From Vibrio sp. HDW18 (GTDB lineage: Bacteria; Pseudomonadota; Gammaproteobacteria; Enterobacterales; Vibrionaceae): DNA of 64,000 bases. A program made the position numbers and the translations under genes. Positions 1-10,487 of the stretch are shown here, one piece after another (within the stretch, counting starts at the first letter, position 1; every line of letters starts with the position of its first letter). The stretch covers positions 2,170,001-2,234,000 of the forward strand of contig NZ_CP049913.1 in assembly GCF_011306175.1 (NCBI RefSeq), read 5' to 3'. The notes beneath the pieces are model-generated. The model saw nothing but the letters and a program-made list of their open reading frames with translations, had not been told where the DNA came from and made no database searches.

Positions 1-264
1 ACACAACTAGTAGAACAAATTGCCGCTAATGCAGACATCTCTAAAGCCTCTGCAGGTCGCGCTCTTGATGCATTTATCGAAGCGGTAAGTGATACGCTTC
101 AATCTGGTGACCAAGTGGCACTGGTTGGTTTTGGTACATTCAGCGTACGTACTCGTGCCGCGCGTACTGGCCGTAATCCAAAAACCGGTGAAGAGATCAA
201 AATCGCTGAAGCAAAAGTGCCTGCATTCAAAGCAGGTAAAGCGCTAAAAGACGCTTGCAACTAA
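1..264 (+). CDS. hupB: DNA-binding protein HU-beta, 5' truncated by window edge
   Basis: HU is a small nucleoid protein that bends and wraps DNA without sequence specificity. The window begins inside the gene: 87 residues remain, starting [19 protein letters not shown], so about three N-terminal residues (MNK in relatives) are missing. The flexible DNA-binding arm with the [10 protein letters not shown] motif is at about residues 58-67 of this fragment, and the C-terminus KALKDACN matches HU-beta. ppiD follows, as in E. coli (lon-hupB-ppiD). A second family member, ihfB, lies at 5.7 kb; the ending and arm here fit HU rather than IHF. Confidence 0.96.
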   Translation, partial: TQLVEQIAANADISKASAGRALDAFIEAVSDTLQSGDQVALVGFGTFSVRTRAARTGRNPKTGEEIKIAEAKVPAFKAGKALKDACN

Positions 265-319
265 TTTAAATCAAGATTTTGCGGTTTTTTTGCAAAATCT
301 CTGCGAACCTTTTGAAATT

Positions 320-350
320 ATGCGCATCCTACTGATGCGCATTTCTTTTT
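320..350 (+). terminator. Rho-independent terminator after hupB
   Basis: An 8-bp perfect stem, ATGCGCAT at 320-327 and 335-342 around a 7-nt loop, is followed by TTTCTTTTT. A second inverted repeat (AGATTTTGC at 274-282 with GCAAAATCT at 292-300) lies between the hupB stop codon and this hairpin; its T-run is in the loop, so it is unlikely to be the terminator itself. Confidence 0.75.
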
Positions 351-417
351 CTGATATTATCGCGCCATTCACTTTGGGCTTATAGGCCTGATATCAACCC
401 CGGAGAGTAGTAGCATT

Positions 418-2277
418 ATGATGGATCGATTACGCGAAGGCGTGAACAGCATCGCGGTTAAAATTATCCTTGGATTAATTATCCTGTCTTTCATTTTTGC
501 TGGTGTAGGTAACTACCTGATCAGTGGTGGTAATAATGCGGCCGCTAAAGTAGGCAATGCAGAAATCAGTCGTGGTGACTTTGAGCAAGCCTATCAAAAC
601 GAACGTAACCGTATGCAAGCTCAACTGGGGGATTATTTCTCCAATTTACTGGCGGATCCGGCTTATGTTGCTTCTTTCCGTAAATCAGTACTGGATCGTA
701 TGGTCAACGATTTGTTGATTGAGCAATATGCAGCCTCACTGGGTTTGCGTGTCAGTGATCAGCAAGTGCGACAAATGATTTTAGAGATGCCACAGTTTCA
801 GCTACAGGGCCAATTTGATCAGGAACTGTACCAAACGGCGCTACGCCGCGCAGGATTCTCGCCTGATATGTTTGCTGAGTATTTGCGTACCGATTTAGTG
901 CGTAACCAGTTAATCAGTGCGTTGCAAGGTAGTGAATTCAGTTTGCCTGGTGAAGTGAATTTACAAGATCAATTGATCTCACAAACACGAAATATCCGCA
1001 CCATTGCTTTATCCTTGGCTGATTTTGCCCAAAAAGTGACTCTGAGTGATGAAGAGATTGAGCAATATTACCAAGCTAATACAGAGCGTTTCACGCGTCC
1101 AGAGCAGATCAAAGTCTCTTACATTGAGCTGTCAGCCGACGGATTAAAAGCGACTTTGAGCATTGATGATCACGCTGCACAGCAGTTCTATCAAGAGCAT
1201 CTGGACAAATACTCCACGGCAGAGCAGCGTAAGATAAGTCATATCCTGATTGAGGGCGATGATGCGCAGTCAGCACAGGCCATTTTGGATCAACTGAAGG
1301 CGGGTGGTGATTTTGCAACTCTTGCCCAACAAAAATCTCAAGATGTAGGTAGCGCGCAAGATGGTGGCTCATTGGGCTGGATTGAGCGTGATACGATGGA
1401 TCCGGCTTTTGAAGCGGCGGCATTTGCACTTACCGAACCTAACCAAGTCTCAGGTTTGGTCAAATCGGAATTCGGTTATCACATCATTCGTCTGGATGAA
1501 GTGAAAGCCCCTGTGGTTAAACCATACAGTGAGGTTGAACAAGCGATCAAACTAGAACTGGCCGATCAACAAGCATTAGATAGTTTCTATGCCAAACAAA
1601 GTGAGTTGGAAAAGCTGGCTTTTGAGCATGCCGATTCTCTGGATGACGCAGCTAAAGCCATTGCTGGTACAGTGGAGCACACTGAGTTTGTCTCATTCAC
1701 ACAACTTCCCGATCCACTGGCAATACCTGCCGTCCTACAGGTTCTCAAATCAGCAGAAGTTAAAGAAGATGGCCTTAACTCTGAACTGATTGAAGTAGCA
1801 CCAGAGCATGTCGTAGTGGTGCGTGTTGAGGAGTCACGTCCTGAAACCCTATTGCCTCTGGCTGAGGTCAAGGCTCAAGTGGTTGAGCAATTGTCACGCA
1901 TGAAAGGTGAACAGCAAGCCTTAGAGTTGGCTAACCAACTGGTTGCTGGTTTAGCGGCGGGTAATAGTGCGCTACTAAGCGAATCTGGCTTAGCTTTTGG
2001 TGAATCGCAAATGATTGATCGCAGCTCACCACTGGCCAATACCGTTTATGCGATGGTTAAACCGCAAGATGGACAGCAAGTGTACGCACAAGCTAAAGAT
2101 TTTGATGGCAACATTGTGGTGATTGAACTGAATAAGGTAGAAAGTAAAACCACCCCTGCTTACCATGAGCAAATTGCTAGCCAACTACAGCGGATCGGTG
2201 CACAGCAAGATTTGACCGGTGTGGTTAGTGTATTACGCCAAAGTACTAAGATTGAATATCACATTGCGACCGAATAA
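418..2277 (+). CDS. ppiD: Periplasmic folding chaperone PpiD (SurA/parvulin type)
   Basis: PpiD is an inner-membrane-anchored periplasmic chaperone that works near the Sec translocon on newly exported proteins. The 619-residue product has one N-terminal membrane anchor (about residues 16-35), a SurA-like chaperone region, and a parvulin domain at about residues 268-362 (ISHILI, GGSLGW, SEFGYHIIRL). In this family the parvulin domain often lacks measurable isomerase activity. The start MMDRLREG resembles E. coli MMDSLR, and GGAGAG lies upstream. It is followed by a comEA-type gene, as in E. coli (ppiD-ybaV). Confidence 0.95.
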   Translation: MMDRLREGVNSIAVKIILGLIILSFIFAGVGNYLISGGNNAAAKVGNAEISRGDFEQAYQNERNRMQAQLGDYFSNLLADPAYVASFRKSVLDRMVNDLLIEQYAASLGLRVSDQQVRQMILEMPQFQLQGQFDQELYQTALRRAGFSPDMFAEYLRTDLVRNQLISALQGSEFSLPGEVNLQDQLISQTRNIRTIALSLADFAQKVTLSDEEIEQYYQANTERFTRPEQIKVSYIELSADGLKATLSIDDHAAQQFYQEHLDKYSTAEQRKISHILIEGDDAQSAQAILDQLKAGGDFATLAQQKSQDVGSAQDGGSLGWIERDTMDPAFEAAAFALTEPNQVSGLVKSEFGYHIIRLDEVKAPVVKPYSEVEQAIKLELADQQALDSFYAKQSELEKLAFEHADSLDDAAKAIAGTVEHTEFVSFTQLPDPLAIPAVLQVLKSAEVKEDGLNSELIEVAPEHVVVVRVEESRPETLLPLAEVKAQVVEQLSRMKGEQQALELANQLVAGLAAGNSALLSESGLAFGESQMIDRSSPLANTVYAMVKPQDGQQVYAQAKDFDGNIVVIELNKVESKTTPAYHEQIASQLQRIGAQQDLTGVVSVLRQSTKIEYHIATE

Positions 2278-2308
2278 GCAGTTACGATGTAATTGATATG
2301 TTTAAATA

Positions 2309-2340
2309 AACGGGCTATAGCAATAGCCCGTTGTATTTAT
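2309..2340 (+). terminator. Terminator after ppiD
   Basis: AACGGGCTAT (2309-2318) and ATAGCCCGTT (2323-2332) form a 10-bp stem with a 4-nt loop, followed by a loosely T-rich tail (GTATTTAT). Confidence 0.65.
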
Positions 2341-2404
2341 ATTAAACCGTAATTTTCGCCTCGATTTAACCTCGCTATGCTGCGGACTCCATAACCCAAT
2401 ATGA

Positions 2405-2725
<321 letters not shown>

Positions 2726-2787
2726 ACTGGCTGATGATTTGGCACTGTCAGTGTGTGGATAGGATTTAACACGAATACTCATTGTGA

Positions 2788-2816
2788 AACTCGGCTTAGG
2801 CCGAGTTGATTTTTTT
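2788..2816 (+). terminator. Terminator after comEA
   Basis: AACTCGGC (2788-2795) pairs with GCCGAGTT (2800-2807), followed by GATTTTTTT. It separates comEA from the cmk-rpsA region. Confidence 0.85.
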
Positions 2817-2944
2817 AACTGGATCGGCTTTTTCTGGCTATTCTCAGGACTCTTACCTAGCACCTCGACGCCTTTACACTTATAATTCTACGCCGAAAAT
2901 GCGGACGTGCTCTCGACCGCCTAAAACAAAAAGTGGAGAAAAAC

Positions 2945-3622
2945 ATGTCTTCTCATACGCCGATTGTTACCGTTGATGGGCCTAGCGGTGCAGGTAAAGG
3001 CACATTGTGCATGTTGTTGGCTAAACAACTCGGTTTTCAACTTTTGGACTCCGGAGCGATCTATCGCGTACTCGCACTGGCGGCGCTTCATCATGGGGTA
3101 GATCTTGAATCGGAACCGGCGCTAGTTCCTCTGGCGACCCACCTTGATGTTCAATTTATTGCCGAAGGCGATTTGGTCAAGGTTATTCTCGAAGGTGAAG
3201 ACGTTTCTCGTGAATTGCGCAAAGAAGAGACGGGTATGGCGGCATCAAAAGTTGCCGCATTGCCACGTGTTCGTGAAGCGTTGTTACGTCGTCAACGAGC
3301 ATTTGCTAGTGGTATTGGTTTAGTCGCGGATGGGCGCGATATGGGAACTGTGGTTTTCCCTACGGCAGAAGCCAAAATCTTCCTTGATGCTAGCGCAGAA
3401 GAAAGAGCGCGTAGACGCTTCAAGCAGTTGCAACTCAAAGGGCTTGATGTTAAATTTGACGCCCTTTTAAGCGAAATTCAGCAAAGAGACGATCGCGATA
3501 GAAATCGTGCTGTGGCTCCTTTACGTCCTGCTGAAGACGCGTTAGTGCTAGATTCAACCACATTGACTATCGATCAAGTGGTTGAACAAGCGCTACAATA
3601 TATCGAATCTAAACTGGTGTGA
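2945..3622 (+). CDS. cmk: Cytidylate kinase
   Basis: Cytidylate kinase phosphorylates CMP and dCMP with ATP in pyrimidine salvage and CDP supply. The P-loop GPSGAGKG is at residues 12-19, and the [12 protein letters not shown] and [11 protein letters not shown] motifs of the CMP-kinase family follow. The start was placed at the ATG at 2945 (225 residues) because GGAGAA at 2935-2940 forms its ribosome site. An in-frame GTG at 2933 overlaps that site and is unlikely. The cmk-rpsA-ihfB order is conserved in gammaproteobacteria. Confidence 0.95.
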   Translation: MSSHTPIVTVDGPSGAGKGTLCMLLAKQLGFQLLDSGAIYRVLALAALHHGVDLESEPALVPLATHLDVQFIAEGDLVKVILEGEDVSRELRKEETGMAASKVAALPRVREALLRRQRAFASGIGLVADGRDMGTVVFPTAEAKIFLDASAEERARRRFKQLQLKGLDVKFDALLSEIQQRDDRDRNRAVAPLRPAEDALVLDSTTLTIDQVVEQALQYIESKLV

Positions 3623-3730
3623 GTTAATCACGTCAGGTGAGAACGTTGGTCGCAAGGATGATGACCGGCGAAGCTAATAACCCCATGTGGTAGGATACCC
3701 GTGGCCGTTTACTTATTGAAGATTAAATAA
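3623..3730 (+). promoter_or_regulatory. rpsA leader, probable translational control region
   Basis: The 108 nt between cmk and rpsA end in GAAGATTAAATAAATG, with no strong Shine-Dalgarno sequence before the start of one of the most highly translated genes. In E. coli the rpsA initiation region likewise lacks a good Shine-Dalgarno, folds into hairpins and is autoregulated by S1. The weak site is seen directly; autoregulation is inferred from the family. Confidence 0.5.
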
Positions 3731-5401
3731 ATGACTGAATCTTTTGCTCAACTCTTTGAAGAGTTTCTGAACGAGACCCAATTCCAACAAGGTACCATCG
3801 TTAAAGGTACTGTAGTAGCGATCGAGAACGGCTACGTTCTGGTTGATGCTGGCCTGAAGTCTGAGTCTGCTATCCCTGCTGAACAATTCAAGAACGCTGC
3901 TGGCGAACTAGAAGTTCAAGTTGGTTCTGAAGTAGACGTAGCTCTGGACGCGGTTGAAGATGGTTTCGGTGAAACTCAACTTTCTCGTGAGAAAGCGAAG
4001 CGCCATGAAGCTTGGATCGTACTTGAAAAAGCTTACGAAGAAGCTGCAACTGTTATCGGTATAATTAACGGTAAAGTTAAAGGTGGTTTCACTGTTGAAC
4101 TGAACGGCATCCGTGCGTTCCTACCAGGTTCTCTGGTTGACGTGCGTCCAATCCGTGACACTGCTCACCTAGAAAACAAAGAGCTCGAGTTCAAAGTTAT
4201 CAAGCTAGACCAGAAGCGTAACAACGTTGTTGTTTCTCGTCGTGCAGTGATCGAATCTGAAAGCAGCGTAGAGCGTGATGAACTGCTGGAAACTCTGCAA
4301 GAAGGTACTGAAGTTAAAGGTATCGTTAAGAACCTGACTGACTACGGTGCATTCGTTGATCTGGGCGGTGTTGATGGTCTGCTACACATCACTGACATGG
4401 CTTGGAAACGCGTTAAGCATCCATCAGAAATCGTTAACGTTGGTGACGAAATCCTAGTTAAAGTACTGAAGTTCGATCGTGATCGTACTCGCGTATCGCT
4501 AGGTCTGAAACAGCTAGGCGAAGATCCATGGGTAGCAATCGCTAAGCGTTACCCAGAAGGTCACCGTCTGTCAGGTCGTGTAACTAACCTAACTGACTAC
4601 GGCTGCTTCGTTGAAATCGAAGAAGGCGTTGAAGGTCTGGTACACGTTTCTGAAATGGACTGGACTAACAAGAACATCCACCCATCTAAAGTTGTTAATG
4701 TTGGCGACGAAGTTGAGGTTATGGTTCTGGATATCGACGAAGAACGTCGTCGTATCTCTCTAGGCCTGAAACAGTGTAAAGCTAACCCATGGCAATCTTT
4801 CGCTGAAGCGCAAGCTAAAGGCGACAAAGTAACGGGTAAGATCAAGTCTATCACTGACTTTGGTATCTTCATCGGTCTAGACGGCGGTATCGATGGTCTG
4901 GTTCACCTGTCTGACATCTCTTGGAATGTACCAGGAGAAGAAGCAGTTCGTGAATTCAAGAAAGGCGACGAAATCTCTGCAGTAGTTCTGGCAGTAGACG
5001 CTGAGCGTGAGCGCATTTCTCTGGGCATCAAGCAAATGGAAAATGATCCATTCAACGCTTATGTAGCAGACAACAAGAAAGGTGCTCTGGTTAACGGTAC
5101 TGTTACTGCAGTTGACGCGAAAGGCGCAACCATCGAGCTGGAAGACGGCGTTGAAGGTTACATCCGTGCTTCTGAAGTATCACGTGATCGTATCGAAGAT
5201 GCATCACTGATCCTGAGCGTTGGTGACAAAGTTGAAGCGAAATTTACTGGTGTTGACCGTAAAAACCGCGTAATCAACCTGTCTATCAAAGCAAAAGATG
5301 AAGCTGAAGAGCAAGAAGTAATGGCAACTCTGAACAAGCAAGATGAAGCTGCGTTCGGTAATGCTATGGCTGACGCTTTCAAAGCGGCGAAAGGCGAATA
5401 A
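3731..5401 (+). CDS. rpsA: 30S ribosomal protein S1
   Basis: S1 binds mRNA on the 30S subunit and unfolds leaders so that translation can start; it also represses its own synthesis. The 556-residue product has six S1 (OB-fold) repeats starting near residues 21, 105, 192, 277, 364 and 451, with the repeating G.V....DYGAFV.L...GLLH pattern clearest in repeats 3-5. Length matches E. coli S1 (557). Codon use is strongly biased to highly expressed codons (GGT, CGT, GAA, CTG). A terminator follows directly. Confidence 0.98.
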   Translation: MTESFAQLFEEFLNETQFQQGTIVKGTVVAIENGYVLVDAGLKSESAIPAEQFKNAAGELEVQVGSEVDVALDAVEDGFGETQLSREKAKRHEAWIVLEKAYEEAATVIGIINGKVKGGFTVELNGIRAFLPGSLVDVRPIRDTAHLENKELEFKVIKLDQKRNNVVVSRRAVIESESSVERDELLETLQEGTEVKGIVKNLTDYGAFVDLGGVDGLLHITDMAWKRVKHPSEIVNVGDEILVKVLKFDRDRTRVSLGLKQLGEDPWVAIAKRYPEGHRLSGRVTNLTDYGCFVEIEEGVEGLVHVSEMDWTNKNIHPSKVVNVGDEVEVMVLDIDEERRRISLGLKQCKANPWQSFAEAQAKGDKVTGKIKSITDFGIFIGLDGGIDGLVHLSDISWNVPGEEAVREFKKGDEISAVVLAVDAERERISLGIKQMENDPFNAYVADNKKGALVNGTVTAVDAKGATIELEDGVEGYIRASEVSRDRIEDASLILSVGDKVEAKFTGVDRKNRVINLSIKAKDEAEEQEVMATLNKQDEAAFGNAMADAFKAAKGE

Positions 5402-5420
5402 TAGCTTAACGCTAATAGAT

Positions 5421-5446
5421 AAAAGGAGCCGCAAGGCTCCTTTTTT
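5421..5446 (+). terminator. Terminator after rpsA
   Basis: AAAAGGAGCC (5421-5430) pairs with GGCTCCTTTT (5435-5444) around GCAA, followed by further T residues. It is a strong intrinsic terminator just after rpsA. Confidence 0.9.
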
Positions 5447-5599
5447 GTGCTTATAATCTCATGCTGGCGAACAGAGCTGAATAACGACTAAACGTGGCGA
5501 AATCGTATTATGGTGCGCACGGTTAATAAGCTGAATGATGAATCTAGAATAAGAGTCGGTTCACGATCAAATTCTTTTTATCCAATGTAAATCAGATGT

Positions 5600-5628
5600 T
5601 TGTTGGAATTGATATTACTGACTATAAT
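5600..5628 (+). promoter_or_regulatory. Candidate sigma-70 promoter for ihfB
   Basis: TTGTTG (5600-5605) and a perfect TATAAT (5623-5628) are separated by 17 bp and end about 30 bp before the ihfB ATG. GAGGGAAG provides the ribosome site. This would let ihfB be transcribed apart from rpsA despite the terminator between them. Confidence 0.6.
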
Positions 5629-5657
5629 TAGTCGGTAAACACTCGAAGAGGGAAGCT

Positions 5658-5936
5658 ATGACTAAGTCCGAACTGATTGAAAGACTCTGTGCTGAACAAA
5701 CACACTTGTCTGCGAAAGAAATCGAAGATGCGGTAAAAAACATCCTTGAGCAGATGGCCGCGACCCTAGAAGCTGGTGAGCGAATCGAGATTCGTGGTTT
5801 TGGTAGTTTTTCTTTACACTACCGTGAGCCACGTTTTGGACGCAATCCTAAAACAGGCGATAAAGTAGAGCTAGAAGGTAAGTACGTGCCACACTTTAAA
5901 CCTGGCAAGGAACTGCGCGAGCGCGTTAACCTGTAA
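5658..5936 (+). CDS. ihfB: Integration host factor beta subunit
   Basis: IHF-beta pairs with IHF-alpha to make a sequence-specific DNA-bending protein used in transcription, replication and recombination. The 92-residue product begins [10 protein letters not shown] and carries the arm motif [20 protein letters not shown] (about residues 61-80), with the proline that intercalates in DNA. It ends KELRERVN, typical of IHF-beta and unlike the HU-beta at the window start. It follows rpsA as in E. coli, but with its own candidate promoter and terminator. Confidence 0.96.
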   Translation: MTKSELIERLCAEQTHLSAKEIEDAVKNILEQMAATLEAGERIEIRGFGSFSLHYREPRFGRNPKTGDKVELEGKYVPHFKPGKELRERVNL

Positions 5937-5964
5937 GCGTTATTGAGTATAATTTGTTCATCTG

Positions 5965-5996
5965 AGCGGCATGCTGATTTAGCGTGCCGCTTTTTT
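5965..5996 (+). terminator. Terminator after ihfB
   Basis: AGCGGCATGCT and AGCGTGCCGCT form a stem of about 10 bp with one G-T pair, followed by TTTTTT. Confidence 0.85.
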
Positions 5997-6078
5997 ATAG
6001 CGGGCGGTGATTAGCCGTGGTTTGTCGTACTGTTTTCCTGCATAATCTGTGTGCCATTTTGTGAAAAGGTGATGACTT

Positions 6079-6363
6079 ATGAAAATTATAAAGATAGTCG
6101 CGGTGCTGGCTCTTTTCTTAATCGCATTAGCTTTAGGCTCTCAAAATCAATCGGTGGTGGTGTTTAACTACTTATTGGCGCAAGGTGAGTTTCATCTATC
6201 GACCTTACTGGGTAGCGTATTTGTACTTGGCTTTGCTTGTGCTGGTGTGCTTTTCGCTAGTTTGCATCTCAAATCACAATTGAAGATCCGCAGGCTGACT
6301 AAGCAACTCAAAATAGTTACTAATCAGCAATCAGCACCAGCAACCACAGTACATAGCGGATAA
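6079..6363 (+). CDS. lapA: LapA (DUF1049) inner-membrane protein
   Basis: LapA is a small inner-membrane partner of LapB in control of lipopolysaccharide assembly. The 94-residue protein has two membrane segments (about residues 4-20 and 40-64) and a basic C-terminal tail of about 30 residues facing the cytoplasm. lapB starts 10 bp downstream, as in E. coli (lapA-lapB-pyrF), so the two are co-transcribed. Confidence 0.9.
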   Translation: MKIIKIVAVLALFLIALALGSQNQSVVVFNYLLAQGEFHLSTLLGSVFVLGFACAGVLFASLHLKSQLKIRRLTKQLKIVTNQQSAPATTVHSG

Positions 6364-6373
6364 GGCTGCTTCA

Positions 6374-7543
6374 ATGTTAGAAATACTGTTCTTGTTATTG
6401 CCGATTGCCGCCGCTTACGGCTGGTATATGGGGCATCGCAGTGCTCAGCAAGACAAGCAGAAGCAATCACACCAAATTTCTCGTCAATACGTCACGGGTT
6501 TGAACCTGTTGCTTTCTGATCAATCGGATAAAGCGGTTGATCACTTTATCGAACTATTGCAAGTGGATAATGAAACGATCGATACCCACTTGGCGTTAGG
6601 TAATCTATTCCGCTCGCGTGGTGAAGTCGATCGCGCGATCCGGATCCACCAAAATCTTATTTCGCGCTCAGGCTTGACCATAGATCAGAAGAATTTGGCT
6701 CTGCAGCAGTTAGCGAAAGATTACATGGTGGCTGGTTTTCTGGACCGCGCGGAGAAAATTTTTGAGCAATTGATCGATGAACCGGAGCATCGTGAGTCAG
6801 CGCTCCAGCAATTGACCGCGATTTACCAACAAACTCGTGAATGGCACAAAGCGATTGAATGTGCATCCGCGTTGGTGAGGCTTGGACGCAAGCGCATGAA
6901 GGTGAGTATCGCCCATTTTTATTGTGAGTTGGCCATGCTTGAAAAAGCCGATGGTCATGATCATAAAGCGATGCAATTGTTTAAAAAAGCGTTACATGAA
7001 GACGCTCAATGTGTGCGTGCCTCCATTTCATTGGGTAAGCTTTATCTGCAAAATCGAGATTACCAGAATACGATTGATTATTTAGAAAAGGTACTTGAAC
7101 AGGATATTGATTTTGTCAGCGAAGTACTCAATATCTTGGCCGAGTGTTACCATCATTTAGGCCGTGAGCAAGATTTGATCGCTTTCTTACGGCGTTGCAT
7201 TGCGGAAAAAGCCGGTGTGTCGGCTGAATTAATGTTAGCTCAGTTAGTCGCTCAGCATGAGGGCGTTGCATCCGCTCAAGAAATTTTAACCCGCCAATTA
7301 GTCAAAAACCCGACCATGAAAGGCTTCTATCGGCTAATTGATTTTCATATTGCCGAAGCGGAAGAGGGCAGAGCCAAAGCGAGCTTATCAACCTTACAGC
7401 GTTTGGTTGGTGAACAACTTAAAGTGAAGCCTCATTATCGGTGTCGCAAGTGTGGTTTTTCCACCCATTCACTTTATTGGCATTGCCCGTCGTGTAAAAG
7501 TTGGGGATCGATTAAACCGATCCGAGGTTTGGATGGCGAATGA
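6374..7543 (+). CDS. lapB: LapB (YciM), TPR protein controlling LpxC turnover
   Basis: LapB is anchored in the inner membrane and guides LpxC to FtsH proteolysis, matching lipid A synthesis to need. The 389-residue product starts with one membrane segment (residues 2-18), continues with tandem TPR helices through about residue 350, and ends with a rubredoxin-type metal site, CRKCGF and CPSCKSWG, at about residues 358-377. All four cysteines needed for metal binding are present. It forms an operon with lapA; a terminator separates it from pyrF. Confidence 0.95.
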   Translation: MLEILFLLLPIAAAYGWYMGHRSAQQDKQKQSHQISRQYVTGLNLLLSDQSDKAVDHFIELLQVDNETIDTHLALGNLFRSRGEVDRAIRIHQNLISRSGLTIDQKNLALQQLAKDYMVAGFLDRAEKIFEQLIDEPEHRESALQQLTAIYQQTREWHKAIECASALVRLGRKRMKVSIAHFYCELAMLEKADGHDHKAMQLFKKALHEDAQCVRASISLGKLYLQNRDYQNTIDYLEKVLEQDIDFVSEVLNILAECYHHLGREQDLIAFLRRCIAEKAGVSAELMLAQLVAQHEGVASAQEILTRQLVKNPTMKGFYRLIDFHIAEAEEGRAKASLSTLQRLVGEQLKVKPHYRCRKCGFSTHSLYWHCPSCKSWGSIKPIRGLDGE

Positions 7544-7563
7544 GCCCATCATTTTATTACCAT

Positions 7564-7586
7564 GCAGCGACTTTCGCTGCTTTTTT
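7564..7586 (+). terminator. Terminator between lapB and pyrF
   Basis: GCAGCGA (7564-7570), loop CTT, TCGCTGC (7574-7580), then TTTTTT. The hairpin lies 28 bp before the pyrF ATG, so it may attenuate read-through into pyrF instead of ending transcription fully. Confidence 0.8.
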
Positions 7587-7613
7587 AAACATGCAGTACA
7601 GATAGGAGAAACG

Positions 7614-8309
7614 ATGAACGACCCAAAAGTGATTGTTGCACTGGACTATGACAATCTCGCGGATGCGCTCGCGTTTGTAGATAAAATCGATCCAAACACC
7701 TGCCGACTGAAAGTTGGCAAAGAGATGTTTACTTTATTTGGTCCAGATTTTGTTCGTGAATTGCACAAGCGTGGTTTTTCAGTGTTTCTAGATTTGAAAT
7801 TCCATGATATTCCGAATACTTGCTCAAAAGCGGTGAAGGCGGCGGCTGAGCTGGGGGTATGGATGGTCAATGTGCACGCCAGTGGTGGTGAACGCATGAT
7901 GCTTGCTGCGCGCGAGATCTTAGAGCCTTATGGTAAACAGCGTCCATTATTGATTGGTGTAACGGTGTTAACCAGTATGGAAGCGACTGATTTACAAGGT
8001 ATCGGTATCGAGTGTGCTCCACAAGATCATGTATTGCGCTTGGCAACATTAACCAAAAATGCGGGTTTGGATGGGGTAGTTTGCTCGGCGCAAGAAGCAT
8101 CACTATTGAAACAGCATTTAGGCGCGGAGTTTAAGCTAATTACCCCAGGGATCCGTCCTGAGGGGTCAGAGCAAGGCGATCAGCGCCGGATCATGACGCC
8201 AGCCCAAGCTCTGGTTTCTGGCTCTGACTATTTAGTGATTGGCCGTCCTATTACCCAAGCGCAACAACCGGACTTAGTACTGCAAGCCATCAATCGGTCG
8301 CTTATCTAA
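7614..8309 (+). CDS. pyrF: Orotidine 5'-phosphate decarboxylase
   Basis: PyrF converts OMP to UMP, the last step of de novo pyrimidine synthesis. The 231-residue product starts [12 protein letters not shown] and contains the catalytic [11 protein letters not shown] motif (about residues 58-68) and the phosphate-binding TPGIRP and [10 protein letters not shown] segments. The start at 7614 is supported by TAGGAG eight bases upstream; the longer in-frame opening overlaps lapB and has no family similarity. It ends at a 21-bp hairpin. Confidence 0.96.
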   Translation: MNDPKVIVALDYDNLADALAFVDKIDPNTCRLKVGKEMFTLFGPDFVRELHKRGFSVFLDLKFHDIPNTCSKAVKAAAELGVWMVNVHASGGERMMLAAREILEPYGKQRPLLIGVTVLTSMEATDLQGIGIECAPQDHVLRLATLTKNAGLDGVVCSAQEASLLKQHLGAEFKLITPGIRPEGSEQGDQRRIMTPAQALVSGSDYLVIGRPITQAQQPDLVLQAINRSLI

Positions 8310-8324
8310 TCTCTAGTGTGGATG

Positions 8325-8370
8325 GCTCCAACAATAACGCCCTAGCTTACTAGGGCGTTATTGTTGGAGC
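8325..8370. terminator. Very long perfect hairpin between convergent genes
   Basis: A 21-bp perfect inverted repeat (8325-8345 and 8350-8370; outer ends GCTCCAACAATAACG and CGTTATTGTTGGAGC) closes on a 4-nt loop CTTA. It lies between pyrF (+) and the following minus-strand gene and most likely stops transcription from both sides, although no T-run follows on either strand. Confidence 0.6.
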
Positions 8371-8401
8371 TGAATGAATTAAAGCAGCATGGCGTAGCGC
8401 A

Positions 8402-9166
8402 TTACCATTTTTTCTTCTCACCAAATAGCACGTCCATATCACTCTTACGTTCATTCTCTTCGAGTTGCTGCAAGTCAGCGGCACTTTTATGCTGACGTTT
8501 TTGCTCAAGTTCATCGTACATGGTTTGCAGTTTCTCACGCGCTTGGTTGGAGTAACTGTCATTTTTTGACGCTAAGACATCAATCCCTTTACGCAGTAAT
8601 TGGATAGCCGTGCCAGGCTGGCCGCGTAGAATGGAATCATTAGCCCGTTTGATGACGTTTTCAATGTTGATGCGGATCTGGATGGTTTCTAAACGGGCAT
8701 TTTCAGTCACATAAGTTTGGGTTTCAAAACGACCTTTGTTGTGCTCACTACGAATGGTGTCACGTAGGCGTTTCACCAATTTCAACATAACAATCGCTTG
8801 TTTATCGCCGCTCGGTACTTTAAATGAGGTACTTTCACCACCGGAATGATTATTTTTAAGATGATCGATCTGCCCCTTCATATTTTCTATCCGTTGAGCT
8901 AATTGCTTATTTTTGGGGTCAAGGTCATACATACTTTGTAGTGCATCGAGAATACGGTTATTCAAGCAAACTAAAAGTTCTTTACTAAATGGTAGATGGT
9001 GAGCATTACCGATCAGATCTTCGGTGGCATCAATAATCGCAACATAACGTGAAGATTCTTGTTTCTTAACACTTTCGAGCCTCACTCGGTATTGCAACAT
9101 AATGTTGTAGCCAAGGACCAATACAAGCAAAATGGCCACCAGAGCAATGATTAAAGCTGTATTCAT
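8402..9166 (-). CDS. Uncharacterised membrane-anchored coiled-coil protein
   Basis: I do not recognise this gene by function. The 254-residue product has one N-terminal membrane segment (about residues 5-22), then a mostly helical, highly charged body with coiled-coil-like stretches (about 80-110 and 205-240) and a lysine-rich end GEKKKW. There are no cysteine pairs, nucleotide-binding motifs or catalytic signatures that I can see. The layout (short anchor, cytoplasmic helical domain) would suit an envelope or division scaffold, but this is only a guess. It stands alone between pyrF (convergent) and cysB (divergent). Confidence 0.85.
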   Translation of the reverse strand: MNTALIIALVAILLVLVLGYNIMLQYRVRLESVKKQESSRYVAIIDATEDLIGNAHHLPFSKELLVCLNNRILDALQSMYDLDPKNKQLAQRIENMKGQIDHLKNNHSGGESTSFKVPSGDKQAIVMLKLVKRLRDTIRSEHNKGRFETQTYVTENARLETIQIRINIENVIKRANDSILRGQPGTAIQLLRKGIDVLASKNDSYSNQAREKLQTMYDELEQKRQHKSAADLQQLEENERKSDMDVLFGEKKKW

Positions 9167-9394
9167 AAAATCCGTATCTTCAGTTTCAATGGCGAACGAT
9201 TAAGGATACACGTTCATGGTGATCCCGACAATTTACTCTGCTAATTATTGCTGTTTTATCAAGTAAAAACCGCGATGTTACGATAGTTTTGAGGGTTAGA
9301 TGGTAAATTTTCTGCCGAATGAAGCAAACGGCTAAATTGCCTAATCACGCTTCTTGCGCTAAAGGCTAGGAATTATCACGCTGAAGCGTTATAA

Positions 9395-10426
<1,032 letters not shown>

Positions 10427-10468
10427 CGTGCTTTTACTTCCACTTCATCATGCTTGCTTCTAAAATGC

Positions 10469-10484
10469 TCCTCCCACGGGAGGA
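10469..10484 (+). promoter_or_regulatory. Hairpin sequestering the Shine-Dalgarno of the next gene
   Basis: TCCTCC (10469-10474), loop CACG, GGAGGA (10479-10484) form a 6-bp stem. The right arm is a near-perfect Shine-Dalgarno ending 3 nt before the ATG at 10488. Translation of the downstream methyltransferase could be limited when the hairpin is closed. Structure is seen in sequence; regulation is inferred. Confidence 0.5.
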
Positions 10485-10487
10485 TGC

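Noticed and set aside
2933..2944. GTG start for cmk at 2933
   Set aside because: It overlaps the ribosome site GGAGAA used by the ATG at 2945.
7452..7613. Longer N-terminus for pyrF
   Set aside because: It overlaps lapB in another frame; family length and ribosome site support 7614.
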